Origin: Frigidibacter sp. ROC022
Lineage (GTDB): Bacteria > Pseudomonadota > Alphaproteobacteria > Rhodobacterales > Rhodobacteraceae
Assembly: GCF_024723735.1 (NCBI RefSeq)
Contig: NZ_JANQDU010000001.1
Coordinates: 1,240,001-1,304,000 of the forward strand
Direction: 5' to 3'
Length of the DNA stretch: 64,000 nt
A program made the translations under genes and the position numbers. Below, piece by piece: positions 26,283 through 35,827 of this stretch. The first letter of the stretch is position 1. Each line of letters begins with the position of its first letter. The notes beneath the pieces are model-generated. The model saw only the letters and a program-made list of their open reading frames with translations. It was not told the origin of the DNA and did not search any database.

Positions 26283-27289
26283 ACCGATTTCCCCTTGAAC
26301 AGACCGGTCGGCTTGAACAGCAGCACGATGATCAGGATCGCGAACGAGACCGCGAACTTGTAGTCGGTGGACAGAAGCTGGACCAGCCCGTCCGGTTCCC
26401 AGCCCTCCGGCGCCAGATAGCCCAGCACCTTCTTCCAGGCATAGACCACGCCGATCTCGGAAAAGGCGATCAGGAAGCCGCCGGCAATCGCGCCCAGCGG
26501 GTTGCCCAGGCCGCCGACGATGGCCGAGGCGAAGATCGGCAGCAGAAGCTGGAAATAGGTGAAGGGCTTGAAGCTCTTGTCGAGGCCATAGAGGACCCCC
26601 GCGGTGGTCGCCAGCGCCGCGACGATCATCCAGGTGTAGATCACCACCCGCTCGGGGTTGATGCCCGAGAGCAGCGCCAGATCCTCGTTGTCGGAATAGG
26701 CCCGCATCGACTTGCCGGTGCGGGTCCGGTTCAGGAACCAGAACAGCAGCGCCACGGCGATTCCCGCCGTCACCAGGGTGAGCGCCTGCGAGGTCTTGAG
26801 CACCAGGGCCTCGTTCAGCCCGGTCATCGTCTTGAAGGTCCGGGCCGAGATGATGAACCGCTCGCCGTCCGAGAAATTCTGGTCATTGACGCCGATGATG
26901 AAGCGGACGATGCCGTTCAGCACGAACATGACCCCCATCGAGGCGATGACGAAGACCACCGGCGCTGCCTTCTGCCGCCGGTAGAAGCGATAGACGGCGC
27001 GGTCGGTGAGCAGCACCAGCAGGATCGTCGCTGCGATCCCGAAGGGCAGGGCGAGCAGCGCCGTCGGCAGCGGCCCGAGGCTGACCCCGGCGGCCTGCAG
27101 CCCCCAGGTCACCAGGATCGTCACCATGGCGCCGAAGGCCATCGTGTCGCCATGCGCGAAGTTCGAGAACCGGAGGATGCCGTAGATCAGGGTGACGCCC
27201 AGGGCGCCCAGGGCCAGCTGCGCGCCATAGGAGGCGGCAGGGATGAAGACATAGTTCAGCACCGCGACGATCGCGTTCAACAGGTCCAT
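26279..27289 (-). CDS. livH: Branched-chain amino acid-type ABC permease LivH
   Basis: A 336-residue permease with eight to nine membrane segments. Family elements are QLALGALGVTLIYGILRFSN near the start, FAHGDTMAFGAM, RMRAYSDNEDLALLSGINPE-type EAA loop (here SMRAYSDNEDLALLSGI), and GGLGNPLGAIAGGF. It forms the membrane channel with LivM. It lies 31 bp after a small exported-protein gene and overlaps livM by 4 bp. Confidence 0.93.
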   Translation of the reverse strand: MDLLNAIVAVLNYVFIPAASYGAQLALGALGVTLIYGILRFSNFAHGDTMAFGAMVTILVTWGLQAAGVSLGPLPTALLALPFGIAATILLVLLTDRAVYRFYRRQKAAPVVFVIASMGVMFVLNGIVRFIIGVNDQNFSDGERFIISARTFKTMTGLNEALVLKTSQALTLVTAGIAVALLFWFLNRTRTGKSMRAYSDNEDLALLSGINPERVVIYTWMIVAALATTAGVLYGLDKSFKPFTYFQLLLPIFASAIVGGLGNPLGAIAGGFLIAFSEIGVVYAWKKVLGYLAPEGWEPDGLVQLLSTDYKFAVSFAILIIVLLFKPTGLFKGKSV

Positions 27290-27320
27290 TGGCGCTCCGC
27301 TCTGTTTGTGGCTGGCAGGG

Positions 27321-27812
27321 TCATCCGGTGATCTTCTCGCATCTGCCCCAGCTCGACGAGATCAGCGGCTCGCCCTCGGGCATCACCGTCGTGACCAGGG
27401 CCCGCAGGTCGGGGCGCAGATAGGTGACGGCCTCCGGGGCGTCCGGGGACGGAGCGGCGGCGCGCAGCGCCAGTACGGCGCCGTGCCGGATCGCATCCGG
27501 GGCCGACAGCGGCTCCACCCGGGCGCCCTCGCCGCCGGGATAGTCGAAGACCCACCAGTCCGTTCCCTGCCGGGCGATCATCCGCTCCCAGGCGTAATCG
27601 GCGTTCGGGGTGCAGAGCATCTCGTCGCAGATCGTGCGCAGGTCGCAGACCCAGGCCTCGTCGGCATTGGGCCGTTCCGGCGGTTCGAGAAGGCCCGGGT
27701 CTTCGGGTTCGCCGTCTCCGGAGGTGACGATCCAGCTCGGCGGCTGGCCCGGCGCCCAGACCTCGGCATGCAGCGGCAGGCTGGTGAGGATCAGAATCAG
27801 GCCCCATCTCAT
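27321..27812 (-). CDS. Exported protein inside the liv operon, unknown function
   Basis: A 163-residue protein with a short signal peptide (MRWGLILILTSLPLHAEV). The mature part is acidic and carries four cysteines (in WVCDLRTICDEMLC and near the C-terminus in GRCEKITG), so disulfides are likely. No family is recognised. It overlaps the upstream lipoprotein gene by 4 bp and lies 31 bp before livH, so it is co-transcribed with the ABC transporter. A periplasmic accessory role in that transport is possible. Confidence 0.65.
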   Translation of the reverse strand: MRWGLILILTSLPLHAEVWAPGQPPSWIVTSGDGEPEDPGLLEPPERPNADEAWVCDLRTICDEMLCTPNADYAWERMIARQGTDWWVFDYPGGEGARVEPLSAPDAIRHGAVLALRAAAPSPDAPEAVTYLRPDLRALVTTVMPEGEPLISSSWGRCEKITG

Positions 27813-28165
27813 TGCAGCAGCGGCCCCCTTGTGCAGCTTCCGCGATAGGTCCTCTGCGGTTCGTCCGGGTAGAAGGTCCGGTAGACCCCGACATTGTCTG
27901 CCGAGATGGTCAGCTCGTCGTGTTCTTCGGTGAACAGGGCATGATCGCCCCGGATGCCTTCATAGATCAGGCAGGACTGGCCGTCGAAACTGTCGTCCTT
28001 CCAGCAGGCCGCCCTCGGGTCTTCCGGATAGGTCCGGCGCAGGCGCAGGTGCAGGGTTGTGGCCGAGGGTTCGTCGGTCAGCGTGCAATCGGCGAACAGC
28101 AGCGGGTCATCCGAGGCAGAGACGCAGGCCGACAGACACAGCAGGGCGGGCAGGGTGATGAACAT
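27809..28165 (-). CDS. Small lipoprotein inside the liv operon, unknown function
   Basis: A 118-residue protein opening MFITLPALLCLSACVSASDD, a lipoprotein signal with the lipobox LSAC (Cys14). The mature part has four more cysteines and an acidic C-terminal half. The start at 28165 sits 7 bp after the livF stop, so translation is probably coupled. It overlaps the next gene by ATGA. No homologous family is recognised. Together with its neighbour it forms a secreted pair placed between the ATPase and permease genes. Confidence 0.65.
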   Translation of the reverse strand: MFITLPALLCLSACVSASDDPLLFADCTLTDEPSATTLHLRLRRTYPEDPRAACWKDDSFDGQSCLIYEGIRGDHALFTEEHDELTISADNVGVYRTFYPDEPQRTYRGSCTRGPLLQ

Positions 28166-28172
28166 GCGCCGC

Positions 28173-28883
28173 CTAGCCACCGAGAAAACTCCTCCGCACC
28201 TCGGGATTGGCCAGCAGGTCCTGCCCGGAGCCGGTATAGGCATTGGCGCCCTGCACCAGCACATAGCCCTGATCGGCGATCTCAAGCGCCTGGCGGGCAT
28301 TCTGTTCGACCATCAGGATCGAGATCCCGGTTCGCGCCACCTCGATGATCCGGTCGAACAGTTCGTCCATCACGATGGGCGAGACCCCCGCCGTCGGCTC
28401 GTCGAGCATCAGCAGCTTCGGCTGGGTCATCAGCGCCCGGCCCACCGCGACCTGCTGGCGCTGGCCGCCCGACAGCTCGCCCGCCGCCTGCCGGCGCTTG
28501 TCGCGCAGGACCGGGAACAGATGATAGACCTGCTCCAGCGTCGGCCGGATGTCGTCGTGACGCAGGAAGGCGCCCATTTCCAGGTTTTCCTCGACGCTGA
28601 GCGAGACGAAGACATTGTTTGTCTGCGGCACAAAGCCCATGCCGGCCGCGACCCGGTCCTGCGGCGACAGGCCGGTGATGTCCTGCCCGTCCAGCACCAC
28701 GCGGCCCTTGCGCAGGGTCAGCATTCCGAAGACCGCCTTCATCGCGGTGGATTTCCCGGCGCCGTTGGGGCCGACGATCACCGCGATCTGGCCCTTTTCG
28801 ACCGCGACGGTGCAGTCGTGCAGGATGTCCGTGGCGCCATAGCCGCCGGTCATGGCTTCGCCGATCAGAAAGGGCTGGCTCAT
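28173..28883 (-). CDS. livF: Branched-chain amino acid-type ABC ATPase LivF
   Basis: A 236-residue ATPase. Walker A is GPNGAGKST, the signature motif is LSGGQRQQVAVGRALM, Walker B is LLMLDEPTAGVSP and the H-loop lies in SILMVEQNARQALEIAD, all typical of LivF. It energises the LivHM channel from the cytosol. It overlaps livG by 4 bp. Confidence 0.94.
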   Translation of the reverse strand: MSQPFLIGEAMTGGYGATDILHDCTVAVEKGQIAVIVGPNGAGKSTAMKAVFGMLTLRKGRVVLDGQDITGLSPQDRVAAGMGFVPQTNNVFVSLSVEENLEMGAFLRHDDIRPTLEQVYHLFPVLRDKRRQAAGELSGGQRQQVAVGRALMTQPKLLMLDEPTAGVSPIVMDELFDRIIEVARTGISILMVEQNARQALEIADQGYVLVQGANAYTGSGQDLLANPEVRRSFLGG

Positions 28884-29659
28884 GCCGGAACCGCCTTGTT
28901 CTTCAGGCCGCGGCCCAGGTAGGCCTCGATCACGGCCTCGTTCTCCATGATGTGGTCGGCGGGGCCCTCGGCCAGCACCTTGCCCTCGGCCATGACGATC
29001 ACCGGATCGCAGAGCCGGGCGATGAAATCCATGTCATGCTCGATGACGCAGAAGGTATAGCCGCGTTCCTTGTTCAGCCGCACGATGGCGTCGCCGATGG
29101 TGTTCAGCAGGGTGCGGTTCACCCCGGCGCCGACCTCGTCGAGGAACACCACCTTGGCCTCGACCATCATGGTCCGGCCCAGTTCCAGAAGCTTCTTCTG
29201 CCCGCCCGAGAGGTTGCCGGCCTTCTCCTCGGCCAGATGCGAGATGGTCAGGAAATCCAGAACCTCGTCGGCACGCTTGCTGAGAACGGCCTCTTCCTCG
29301 CGGATCCTGGCGCGCTGGAACCAGCTTGCCATGATCGCCTCGCCGGTCTGGGCCGGGGGCACCATCATCAGGTTCTCGCGCACCGTCATCGAACCGAATT
29401 CGTGCGCGATCTGGAACGTGCGCAGCAGACCCTTGTGGAACAGGTCATGCGGCGGCAGGCCGGTGATGTCCTCGCCCTGCATCAGCACCTGGCCGGAGGT
29501 TGGTTTAAGAACCCCGGCTATTGCGTTGAAAAGTGTAGATTTTCCGGCCCCATTCGGACCGATCAGCCCGGTGATCCCGCCCTTGGCGATGGTCATCGAG
29601 GCGCCATCGACGGCACGGAAGGCGCCGAAATGCTTGTGGAGGTCGCGGACCTCGATCAT
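28880..29659 (-). CDS. livG: Branched-chain amino acid-type ABC ATPase LivG
   Basis: A 259-residue ATPase with Walker A GPNGAGKSTLFN, the LivG-specific insert around FQRARIREEEA, the signature LSGGQKKLLELGRTMM, Walker B VVFLDEVGAGVN and FCVIEHDMDFI. It is the second ABC ATPase of the Liv system. An Asp-Glu-Val replaces the usual Asp-Glu-Pro after Walker B, a tolerated change. It lies 98 bp downstream of the binding-protein gene, with a hairpin between them. Confidence 0.94.
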   Translation of the reverse strand: MIEVRDLHKHFGAFRAVDGASMTIAKGGITGLIGPNGAGKSTLFNAIAGVLKPTSGQVLMQGEDITGLPPHDLFHKGLLRTFQIAHEFGSMTVRENLMMVPPAQTGEAIMASWFQRARIREEEAVLSKRADEVLDFLTISHLAEEKAGNLSGGQKKLLELGRTMMVEAKVVFLDEVGAGVNRTLLNTIGDAIVRLNKERGYTFCVIEHDMDFIARLCDPVIVMAEGKVLAEGPADHIMENEAVIEAYLGRGLKNKAVPA

Positions 29660-29714
29660 AGACCCTCCCCCAGGGTACCCTCACCGCTTGAATTACGGTC
29701 TGTAATGCATTGAA

Positions 29715-29740
29715 GCGGCCCGGTAAAATCTCCGGGCCGC
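29715..29740 (-). terminator. Hairpin attenuator between livK and livG
   Basis: Perfect 9-bp arms GCGGCCCGG (29715-29723) and CCGGGCCGC (29732-29740) enclose an 8-nt AT-rich loop, 18 bp after the binding-protein stop codon. There is no T-tract. Such hairpins often stabilise or partly terminate the transcript so that the binding protein is made in excess. Confidence 0.6.
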
Positions 29741-29757
29741 TCTGGAAGTTCCGACGC

Positions 29758-30942
29758 TCAGCGGTAGCCGACCGTCACCATCTTGCCGTCCTTCATCTCG
29801 ATCTCGCGATAGTTGCCGGCGCTTTCGCCGGGTCCGATCAGCTCGACCGCCGAGGCGCCGACATAGTCGATATCGCCGCCATCCTTGAGGATCTGCAGGG
29901 CCTTCGCCAGTTCGCCGGGCAGGATCTTTTCGCCCGGAGCGTTGGCGACTTCCATCACCTTGTCCTTGTAGACCTGCGGGTCGGTCGAACCGGAAGCCTG
30001 CATCGCCAGAAGCATCAGCGCCATGGCGTCATAGCTTTCCGGCGCGAAGGCGTTGGTCGGGTTGAAGCCCGCCGCCTTGCCCAGTTCCTCGAACTTGGCG
30101 CCGCCGGGGCTGTCGTTGCCCGGATGCTGGCCGAAGGAGCCTTCGGTCTTGTCGGCGAAGTTCTTTTCCAGCGTTTCCGAAACCATCCCGTCGGGGAACA
30201 TGAAGATATCGAAGGCGCCCGAATCCAGCGCGGCGTTGATGATCCCGGCACCGCCCTGGTCCACATATCCGGCAACCACGAGCACTTCGCCGCCGGCCGA
30301 GGCCAGCGCGCCGACTTCGGCGGAGTAGTCGGCCTTGCCGTCCTCATGCGCGGCGTTCAGCGTCACCTTGCCGCCGGCGGCCTCGAAGGCGGTCTGGAAG
30401 CTGTCGGCAAGACCCTTGCCGTAGTCGTTGTTGGTGTAGGTCACCGCGACTTCCTTGTAGCCGCGATCCATCAGGATGTCGGCCATCACCTGGCCCTGGC
30501 GGGCGTCGGAAGGCGAGGTGCGGAAGAACAGGCCGTTGTCCTCGACCGTCGACAGGCCCGGCGAGGTGGCCGAGGGCGAGATCATGACCATGCCGTTCGG
30601 CAGGGCGACGTTCTGAAGCACCGCACCGGTCTCGCCCGAGCACATGCCGCCGACGATGCCCTTGACGCCATCCGCGGTGATCATCTTTTCCGCCGAGGCC
30701 GTTGCCAGACCGGCGTCGATGCAGCCGGTATCCCCCTGGACCGTCTCGATCTTGACGCCGTCGAGCAGCAAGCCCGAGTCGGTGACTTCCTTGGCCGCAA
30801 GGTCGGCCCCCGCCTTCATGTCGGGCGACAGCGTTTCCAGCGGGCCGGTGAAGCCCAGAAGCACGCCGATCTTGATATCTTCCGCCATGGCAGATGTGCC
30901 TGCGATGGCTGCAATGGCCGAGGCCAGCAAGAGTTTCTTCAT
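29758..30942 (-). CDS. livK: Branched-chain amino acid-type periplasmic binding protein
   Basis: A 394-residue receptor. It has a signal peptide (MKKLLLASAIAAIAGTSAMA, cleavage near residue 20), then a two-lobe type I periplasmic-binding fold: IKIGVLLGFTGPLETLSPDM, GIVGGMCSGET, PNGMVMISPSATSPGLS and VAVTYTNNDYGKGLADSF. It delivers the ligand to LivHMGF. The ATG at 30942 follows AGGGAGCGAAAC. An inverted repeat about 55 bp upstream may control it. Confidence 0.92.
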   Translation of the reverse strand: MKKLLLASAIAAIAGTSAMAEDIKIGVLLGFTGPLETLSPDMKAGADLAAKEVTDSGLLLDGVKIETVQGDTGCIDAGLATASAEKMITADGVKGIVGGMCSGETGAVLQNVALPNGMVMISPSATSPGLSTVEDNGLFFRTSPSDARQGQVMADILMDRGYKEVAVTYTNNDYGKGLADSFQTAFEAAGGKVTLNAAHEDGKADYSAEVGALASAGGEVLVVAGYVDQGGAGIINAALDSGAFDIFMFPDGMVSETLEKNFADKTEGSFGQHPGNDSPGGAKFEELGKAAGFNPTNAFAPESYDAMALMLLAMQASGSTDPQVYKDKVMEVANAPGEKILPGELAKALQILKDGGDIDYVGASAVELIGPGESAGNYREIEMKDGKMVTVGYR

Positions 30943-30995
30943 GTTTCGCTCCCTAGTGGATTTTTGGTCCTGCGGCACAGGTTAGACGCCGCCGA

Positions 30996-31017
30996 TTTGA
31001 AAGGAAAGCCTTTCAAA
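30996..31017. promoter_or_regulatory. Inverted repeat upstream of livK
   Basis: A perfect 9-bp dyad TTTGAAAGG-N4-CCTTTCAAA, with an extra CCTTT/AAAGG pair just beyond it (to about 31031). It lies between the moxR stop and the livK start, overlapping where a livK -35 box would sit. It may be an operator, or the terminator stem of moxR; there is no T-tract. Confidence 0.4.
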
Positions 31018-31065
31018 GGTTTGCACCTTTTCCCCTTTCGGGCTTCGCCGCCACGCGGTCCGGAC

Positions 31066-31908
<843 letters not shown>

Positions 31909-32088
31909 GCTTTTCAAATCCCTGTGCGGCACTGCTCAGAAGTGGCCGAAAGAGTTAATCACATTCCGCACAAAGCCGGAATGGGGGAGTGACAAGCCTT
32001 TGTCCTTGCGGTAAATGGCTGGCCACGGAGGGTGCCGATGGTGACAGAGACACGCGCTGAAGCCGGAGGCGGGGTAAAAGGACAACGC

Positions 32089-32511
32089 ATGAAGGCCGAG
32101 GTTTTCTTGCCTGACGACTATCGTCCCGCCGAGGACGAGCCATTCATGAACGAGCGCCAGCTGGAGTATTTCCGACGGAAGTTGCTGGCATGGAAATCCG
32201 ATCTTCTCGGCGACACGAAGCAGACGATCGGAGCCTTGCAGAATACCTCGCGGAATATTCCTGACATCACCGACCGCGCCTCGGAAGAGACCGACCGGGC
32301 GCTGGAACTGCGGACCCGGGACCGGGAACGCAAGTTGGTGTCGAAGATCGACGCGGCTCTGCGACGGATCGAGGAAGGTGAATTCGGCTATTGCCAGGAG
32401 ACCGGGGTACCGATCTCTCTGAAGCGGCTGGACGCGCGGCCGATTGCCACTCTCAGCCTCGAGGCGCAGGAGCGCCATGAACGGCGTGAGCGGGTGCATC
32501 GCGGCGATTGA
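32089..32511 (+). CDS. dksA: RNA polymerase-binding transcription factor DksA
   Basis: A 140-residue DksA. The coiled coil contains the tip DITDRASEE with the two aspartates needed at the RNA polymerase secondary channel, then LELRTRDRERKLVSKIDAAL. The usual four-cysteine zinc finger is reduced to one cysteine (C102, YCQETG), and the second Cys pair is replaced within ATLSLEAQERHE. Single-cysteine DksA proteins are known in Rhodobacter. With ppGpp it tunes rRNA and amino-acid promoters. A strong terminator follows. Confidence 0.93.
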   Translation: MKAEVFLPDDYRPAEDEPFMNERQLEYFRRKLLAWKSDLLGDTKQTIGALQNTSRNIPDITDRASEETDRALELRTRDRERKLVSKIDAALRRIEEGEFGYCQETGVPISLKRLDARPIATLSLEAQERHERRERVHRGD

Positions 32512-32583
32512 GGCGGCGGGTCGGTCTGCATGACACCTGCTGCAAGCATGAACATGGGCCTGTCGGTGCGCTGTCAGGACATT

Positions 32584-32621
32584 GAGACGCCGGGGAAGGG
32601 AGGCCCCGGCGTCTCTCTTTT
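32584..32621 (+). terminator. Intrinsic terminator after dksA
   Basis: Perfect 12-bp arms GAGACGCCGGGG (32584-32595) and CCCCGGCGTCTC (32604-32615) with an 8-nt purine loop, followed by TCTTTT. A textbook intrinsic terminator, 73 bp after the dksA stop codon. Confidence 0.88.
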
Positions 32622-32645
32622 GACAACTCCGTTCCGGGGCCTGCC

Positions 32646-33818
32646 ATGTTGATCGGGCAGCGGGTGCTTGTGGCCGGAGGCGGGGTGGCGGGCTATGCCG
32701 TGGCCCGGGCCCTGGCGTTGCGCGGGGCCAGTGTCGAACTGGCCGAGGCCGGAGCCGCCGATGCCGCCGCCGCGGCAGGGGGCGGGTTGCAGATCACGCC
32801 GAACGGAATGCGGGTGCTCGACGCCCTGGGGCTGGGCGAGGCGGCGCGCGACCAGGGGCTGGCCTCGCAGGCCGTGGTGCTGCGCGACGGGTTGCTGGGC
32901 GGGGTGATCACCCGGCTGGACCTGGGCCCGCACCGGGCCGAGGGGTTGGAGTATCGTCTGTTCCATCGCGCCGATCTGGTGGCGCTGCTGGCCGAGGGCG
33001 CGCGCGAGGCCGGGGTGAAGATTCGGACCGGGGCGCCGGTCGAGGTGCTTTCGGACGGGGCCGAGGCGCGGGCCCGCGTTGCCGGGGACGAGGTCTCGAC
33101 GCCCCTGCTGCTCTGTGCCGACGGGTTCCATTCCTCGGGGCGGCCGGTGCTGAACGGTCCCGCCGACCCCTTCTTTACCGGGCAGGTGGCCTGGCGGGCG
33201 GTGATCCCGGCCGACAGGGCGGTGCCGTCCGAAGTGCAGGCCTATCTGGGGCCGGGGCAGCATCTGATCACCTATCCGCTGCGCGGCGGCGACCTGCGCA
33301 ACATCGTGGCGGTCGAGGACCGGCGCAACTGGGCGGCCGAGGGCTGGAACCATGTCGATGCGCCGCAGAACCTGCGCGATGCCTTCTCGGGCTTCTGTCC
33401 CGAGGTGCGGGCCTTGTTGGAGCAGGTCGAATCGCCGCGGCTGTGGGGTCTGTTCCGGCACGAGATCGCGGCGCGCTGGCACGGGCAGGGGCTGGCCCTG
33501 CTGGGGGATGCCGCACATCCGACGTTGCCCTTCATGGCGCAGGGCGCGAACATGGCGCTGGAGGATGCCTGGGTGCTGGCCGATTGCCTGGACGCGATGC
33601 CGCAGCCCGAGGCGCTGGCCGCCTATCAGGCCCTTCGCCTGCCGCGGGTCCGGCGTGCCATCGCCGCCGCCAATGCCAATGCCCGGAACTACCATCTGCG
33701 CGGCTTTGCCCGCTATGGCGCCCACAAGGTGCTGAAGATCGGCGGCTGGCTGGCGCCGGGCGCGGCGCTGAAGCGGTTCGACTGGCTCTATCGTCACGAT
33801 GTGACCAAGGCTCAGTAG
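32646..33818 (+). CDS. FAD-dependent monooxygenase (salicylate hydroxylase-like)
   Basis: A 390-residue class A flavoprotein monooxygenase. The Rossmann motif is VLVAGGGVAGYAVARALALRG, the DG motif lies in LLCADGFHSSGRPVL, and the GD motif is LALLGDAAHPTLPFMAQGAN, which binds the FAD ribityl chain. The order and spacing match salicylate/6-hydroxynicotinate hydroxylases, which hydroxylate aromatic rings with NAD(P)H and oxygen. The substrate cannot be told from sequence. The 3' end overlaps the next, convergent, monooxygenase gene by 7 bp. Confidence 0.85.
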   Translation: MLIGQRVLVAGGGVAGYAVARALALRGASVELAEAGAADAAAAAGGGLQITPNGMRVLDALGLGEAARDQGLASQAVVLRDGLLGGVITRLDLGPHRAEGLEYRLFHRADLVALLAEGAREAGVKIRTGAPVEVLSDGAEARARVAGDEVSTPLLLCADGFHSSGRPVLNGPADPFFTGQVAWRAVIPADRAVPSEVQAYLGPGQHLITYPLRGGDLRNIVAVEDRRNWAAEGWNHVDAPQNLRDAFSGFCPEVRALLEQVESPRLWGLFRHEIAARWHGQGLALLGDAAHPTLPFMAQGANMALEDAWVLADCLDAMPQPEALAAYQALRLPRVRRAIAAANANARNYHLRGFARYGAHKVLKIGGWLAPGAALKRFDWLYRHDVTKAQ

Positions 33819-34981
33819 TCGGGCAGCTCCATCGACCGGGTCAGCCCCGAGCCCAGCAGCGGCCTTGCCAGCCCCGGCACCCGGGTCAGCAGCAGCATTG
33901 CATCGCGCAGGATCAGGGTCAGCCGGTTCTTCGGCGCGAAGAAGCCGGCAAAGCGCAGCGCCATGTCCTGCTTGCCGCGGGTATAGTCCGCCATCCGTGC
34001 CTGCCAGGCGGCGAAGGCCGCGCCGTGATCGCCGCCGGCCCGTTTCAACTCGCCCGCCAGCACATAGGCCGAGGTCATCGCCAGCCCCGAGCCTTCCCCG
34101 GCCAGCAGCGAGGGGCAGGCGGCGGCATCGCCCAGCAACGCCACCCGGCCCTCGGCCCAATGGTCCATGCGGATCTGGCTGACCCGGTCGAAATAGACCT
34201 CGTCCACCTTGTCGAGCGCCTTCAGGATCGCCGGAACCTCCCAGCCCATGCCGTCGCAGACCCGCGCCAGGGCGGCCTTCTCCTCGGCCAGCCCCTTCGG
34301 CCAGCTCTCGAGGAAATGCGCCGCGAAGATCACCAGAATCAGCGTCAGGTCGCCGCGCAGCGCCACCCGCGAGACCTGACGCCCCGGCTGGGTGTGCTGC
34401 ACATAGGCCAGGTCCTCGCGCGGGCGGTAGCCCGGCAGCGTGAAGGCCGCGACGCCATAGCCCAACCGTTTCTCGAAGGTCTCCTGCGGACCGAAGACCA
34501 TGCCGCGCAGCGCCGAGTGCAGGCCATCGGCGCCGATGGCAAGGTCGAAGCGTTCCTCTCCGGCGGCCGAGCGGACCGTCACCCCCTCGACATCCTGGGC
34601 GATGCCGGTGATCGGCTGGCCATAGCGGATCTCGATCCCGTCGCAGGCCGAGACCAGCCGTGCTGACAGGGCCGAGCGTTCCAGGCTCATGTAGCGGCCG
34701 CCGGTGATCTTGCCGAAGAGGCTGGCATCGACCGAACTGGAGGTGCGGCCGGTCCGGGTGACGCTCCGGAGCCGCTGCATCACATAGCCCTCGGCCAGCA
34801 GATCGGGAATCAGCCCCATCCTCTCGGCCACCGCATAGCCCGAGCCCCAGAAGTCGATGACATAGCCGCCCCGCCGCAGCGCCGGCGCCTGTTCGAAGAT
34901 CACCGGGGTCATCCCGTGCCGACGCAGCCACCATGCCAGCGCCGGCCCGGCGATTCCGCAGCCGTTGACGGCGATCCTCAT
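33812..34981 (-). CDS. FAD-dependent monooxygenase (TetX/PHBH superfamily)
   Basis: A 389-residue flavoprotein with the FAD fingerprint IAVNGCGIAGPALAWWLRRHG, the DG motif FDLAIGADGLHSALRGM and the GD motif VALLGDAAACPSLLAGEGSG. The segment GGYVIDFWGSGYAVAERMGL is typical of the TetX-like and oxidoreductase-of-unknown-substrate branch. The unrelated-sequence neighbour of the same superfamily is convergent and overlaps it, so the two are not an operon. An ordinary housekeeping or catabolic flavoenzyme; substrate unknown. Confidence 0.82.
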   Translation of the reverse strand: MRIAVNGCGIAGPALAWWLRRHGMTPVIFEQAPALRRGGYVIDFWGSGYAVAERMGLIPDLLAEGYVMQRLRSVTRTGRTSSSVDASLFGKITGGRYMSLERSALSARLVSACDGIEIRYGQPITGIAQDVEGVTVRSAAGEERFDLAIGADGLHSALRGMVFGPQETFEKRLGYGVAAFTLPGYRPREDLAYVQHTQPGRQVSRVALRGDLTLILVIFAAHFLESWPKGLAEEKAALARVCDGMGWEVPAILKALDKVDEVYFDRVSQIRMDHWAEGRVALLGDAAACPSLLAGEGSGLAMTSAYVLAGELKRAGGDHGAAFAAWQARMADYTRGKQDMALRFAGFFAPKNRLTLILRDAMLLLTRVPGLARPLLGSGLTRSMELPDY

Positions 34982-34996
34982 CCGGGCGCCCTCCGG

Positions 34997-35767
34997 CTAC
35001 TGGCCCTGTTCGCGTGCTCCCGCGTCGGCCAGGGCCTGGATGATCGGCAGGAAGTCCTTTGCCTTCAGCGAGGCGCCGCCGACCAGCGCGCCATCGACAT
35101 CGGCCACCGCGAAGATCTCGGCAGCATTGCCGGGCTTGACCGAGCCGCCATAGAGCAGCCGGACCGAACGTCCGACCCCGGCACCGAAGCGGCGTTCCAG
35201 CCGTTGCCGGATGAAGCCATGCACCTCGCCGATCTGGTCGGTGGTCGGGACCAGGCCGGTGCCGATCGCCCAGACCGGTTCATAGGCCACCACCAGCCGG
35301 TCTCCTGTCACCAGATCGGGGATCGAGCCGGCCAGCTGGCCGCCGATGATGCCCAGCGTATTGGCGCTTTCGCGCTGTGCCTGGGTCTCGCCGACGCAGA
35401 TCACCACGGTCAGCCCCTGGGCCAGGGCGGCACGGGCCTTGGCGCGGACATCCTCGTCCTGTTCGCCGTGGTCGGTGCGGCGTTCGGAATGGCCGAGGAT
35501 CACATGGCTGGCGCCGGCATCCAGCAGCATCGCCGCCGAGAGGTCGCCGGTATGGGCGCCCGACTCGGCGCTGTGGCAATCCTGGCCGCCGACCGCGATC
35601 GGGGCCGCCATCGCCGCCATCCGCTGGATCAGCGTCGCCGGCGGGCAGATCAGCACCTCGGGGGCCTCCGCGCCCTTCGGCAAGCCGGCCTGCATGGCCG
35701 TCACCTCGGCCAGATCGGCCCCGGTGCCGTTCATTTTCCAGTTTCCTGCTGCCAGTTTGCGCCGCAT
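34997..35767 (-). CDS. tpiA: Triosephosphate isomerase
   Basis: A 256-residue TIM barrel that interconverts dihydroxyacetone phosphate and glyceraldehyde 3-phosphate. Catalytic residues are visible: Asn9 and Lys11 in AAGNWKMNG, His93 in ILGHSERR, Glu163 in [12 protein letters not shown], and the phosphate loop [11 protein letters not shown]. The ATG at 35767 begins [10 protein letters not shown] after GGAGGACGGCC. It lies 15 bp after the FAD monooxygenase start on the same strand. Confidence 0.97.
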   Translation of the reverse strand: MRRKLAAGNWKMNGTGADLAEVTAMQAGLPKGAEAPEVLICPPATLIQRMAAMAAPIAVGGQDCHSAESGAHTGDLSAAMLLDAGASHVILGHSERRTDHGEQDEDVRAKARAALAQGLTVVICVGETQAQRESANTLGIIGGQLAGSIPDLVTGDRLVVAYEPVWAIGTGLVPTTDQIGEVHGFIRQRLERRFGAGVGRSVRLLYGGSVKPGNAAEIFAVADVDGALVGGASLKAKDFLPIIQALADAGAREQGQ

Positions 35768-35827
35768 GGCCGTCCTCCACTTTTGCGGAAGGTGATAGCC
35801 GCCCGGCCCGGGCAAGGGAAGCCGTCG

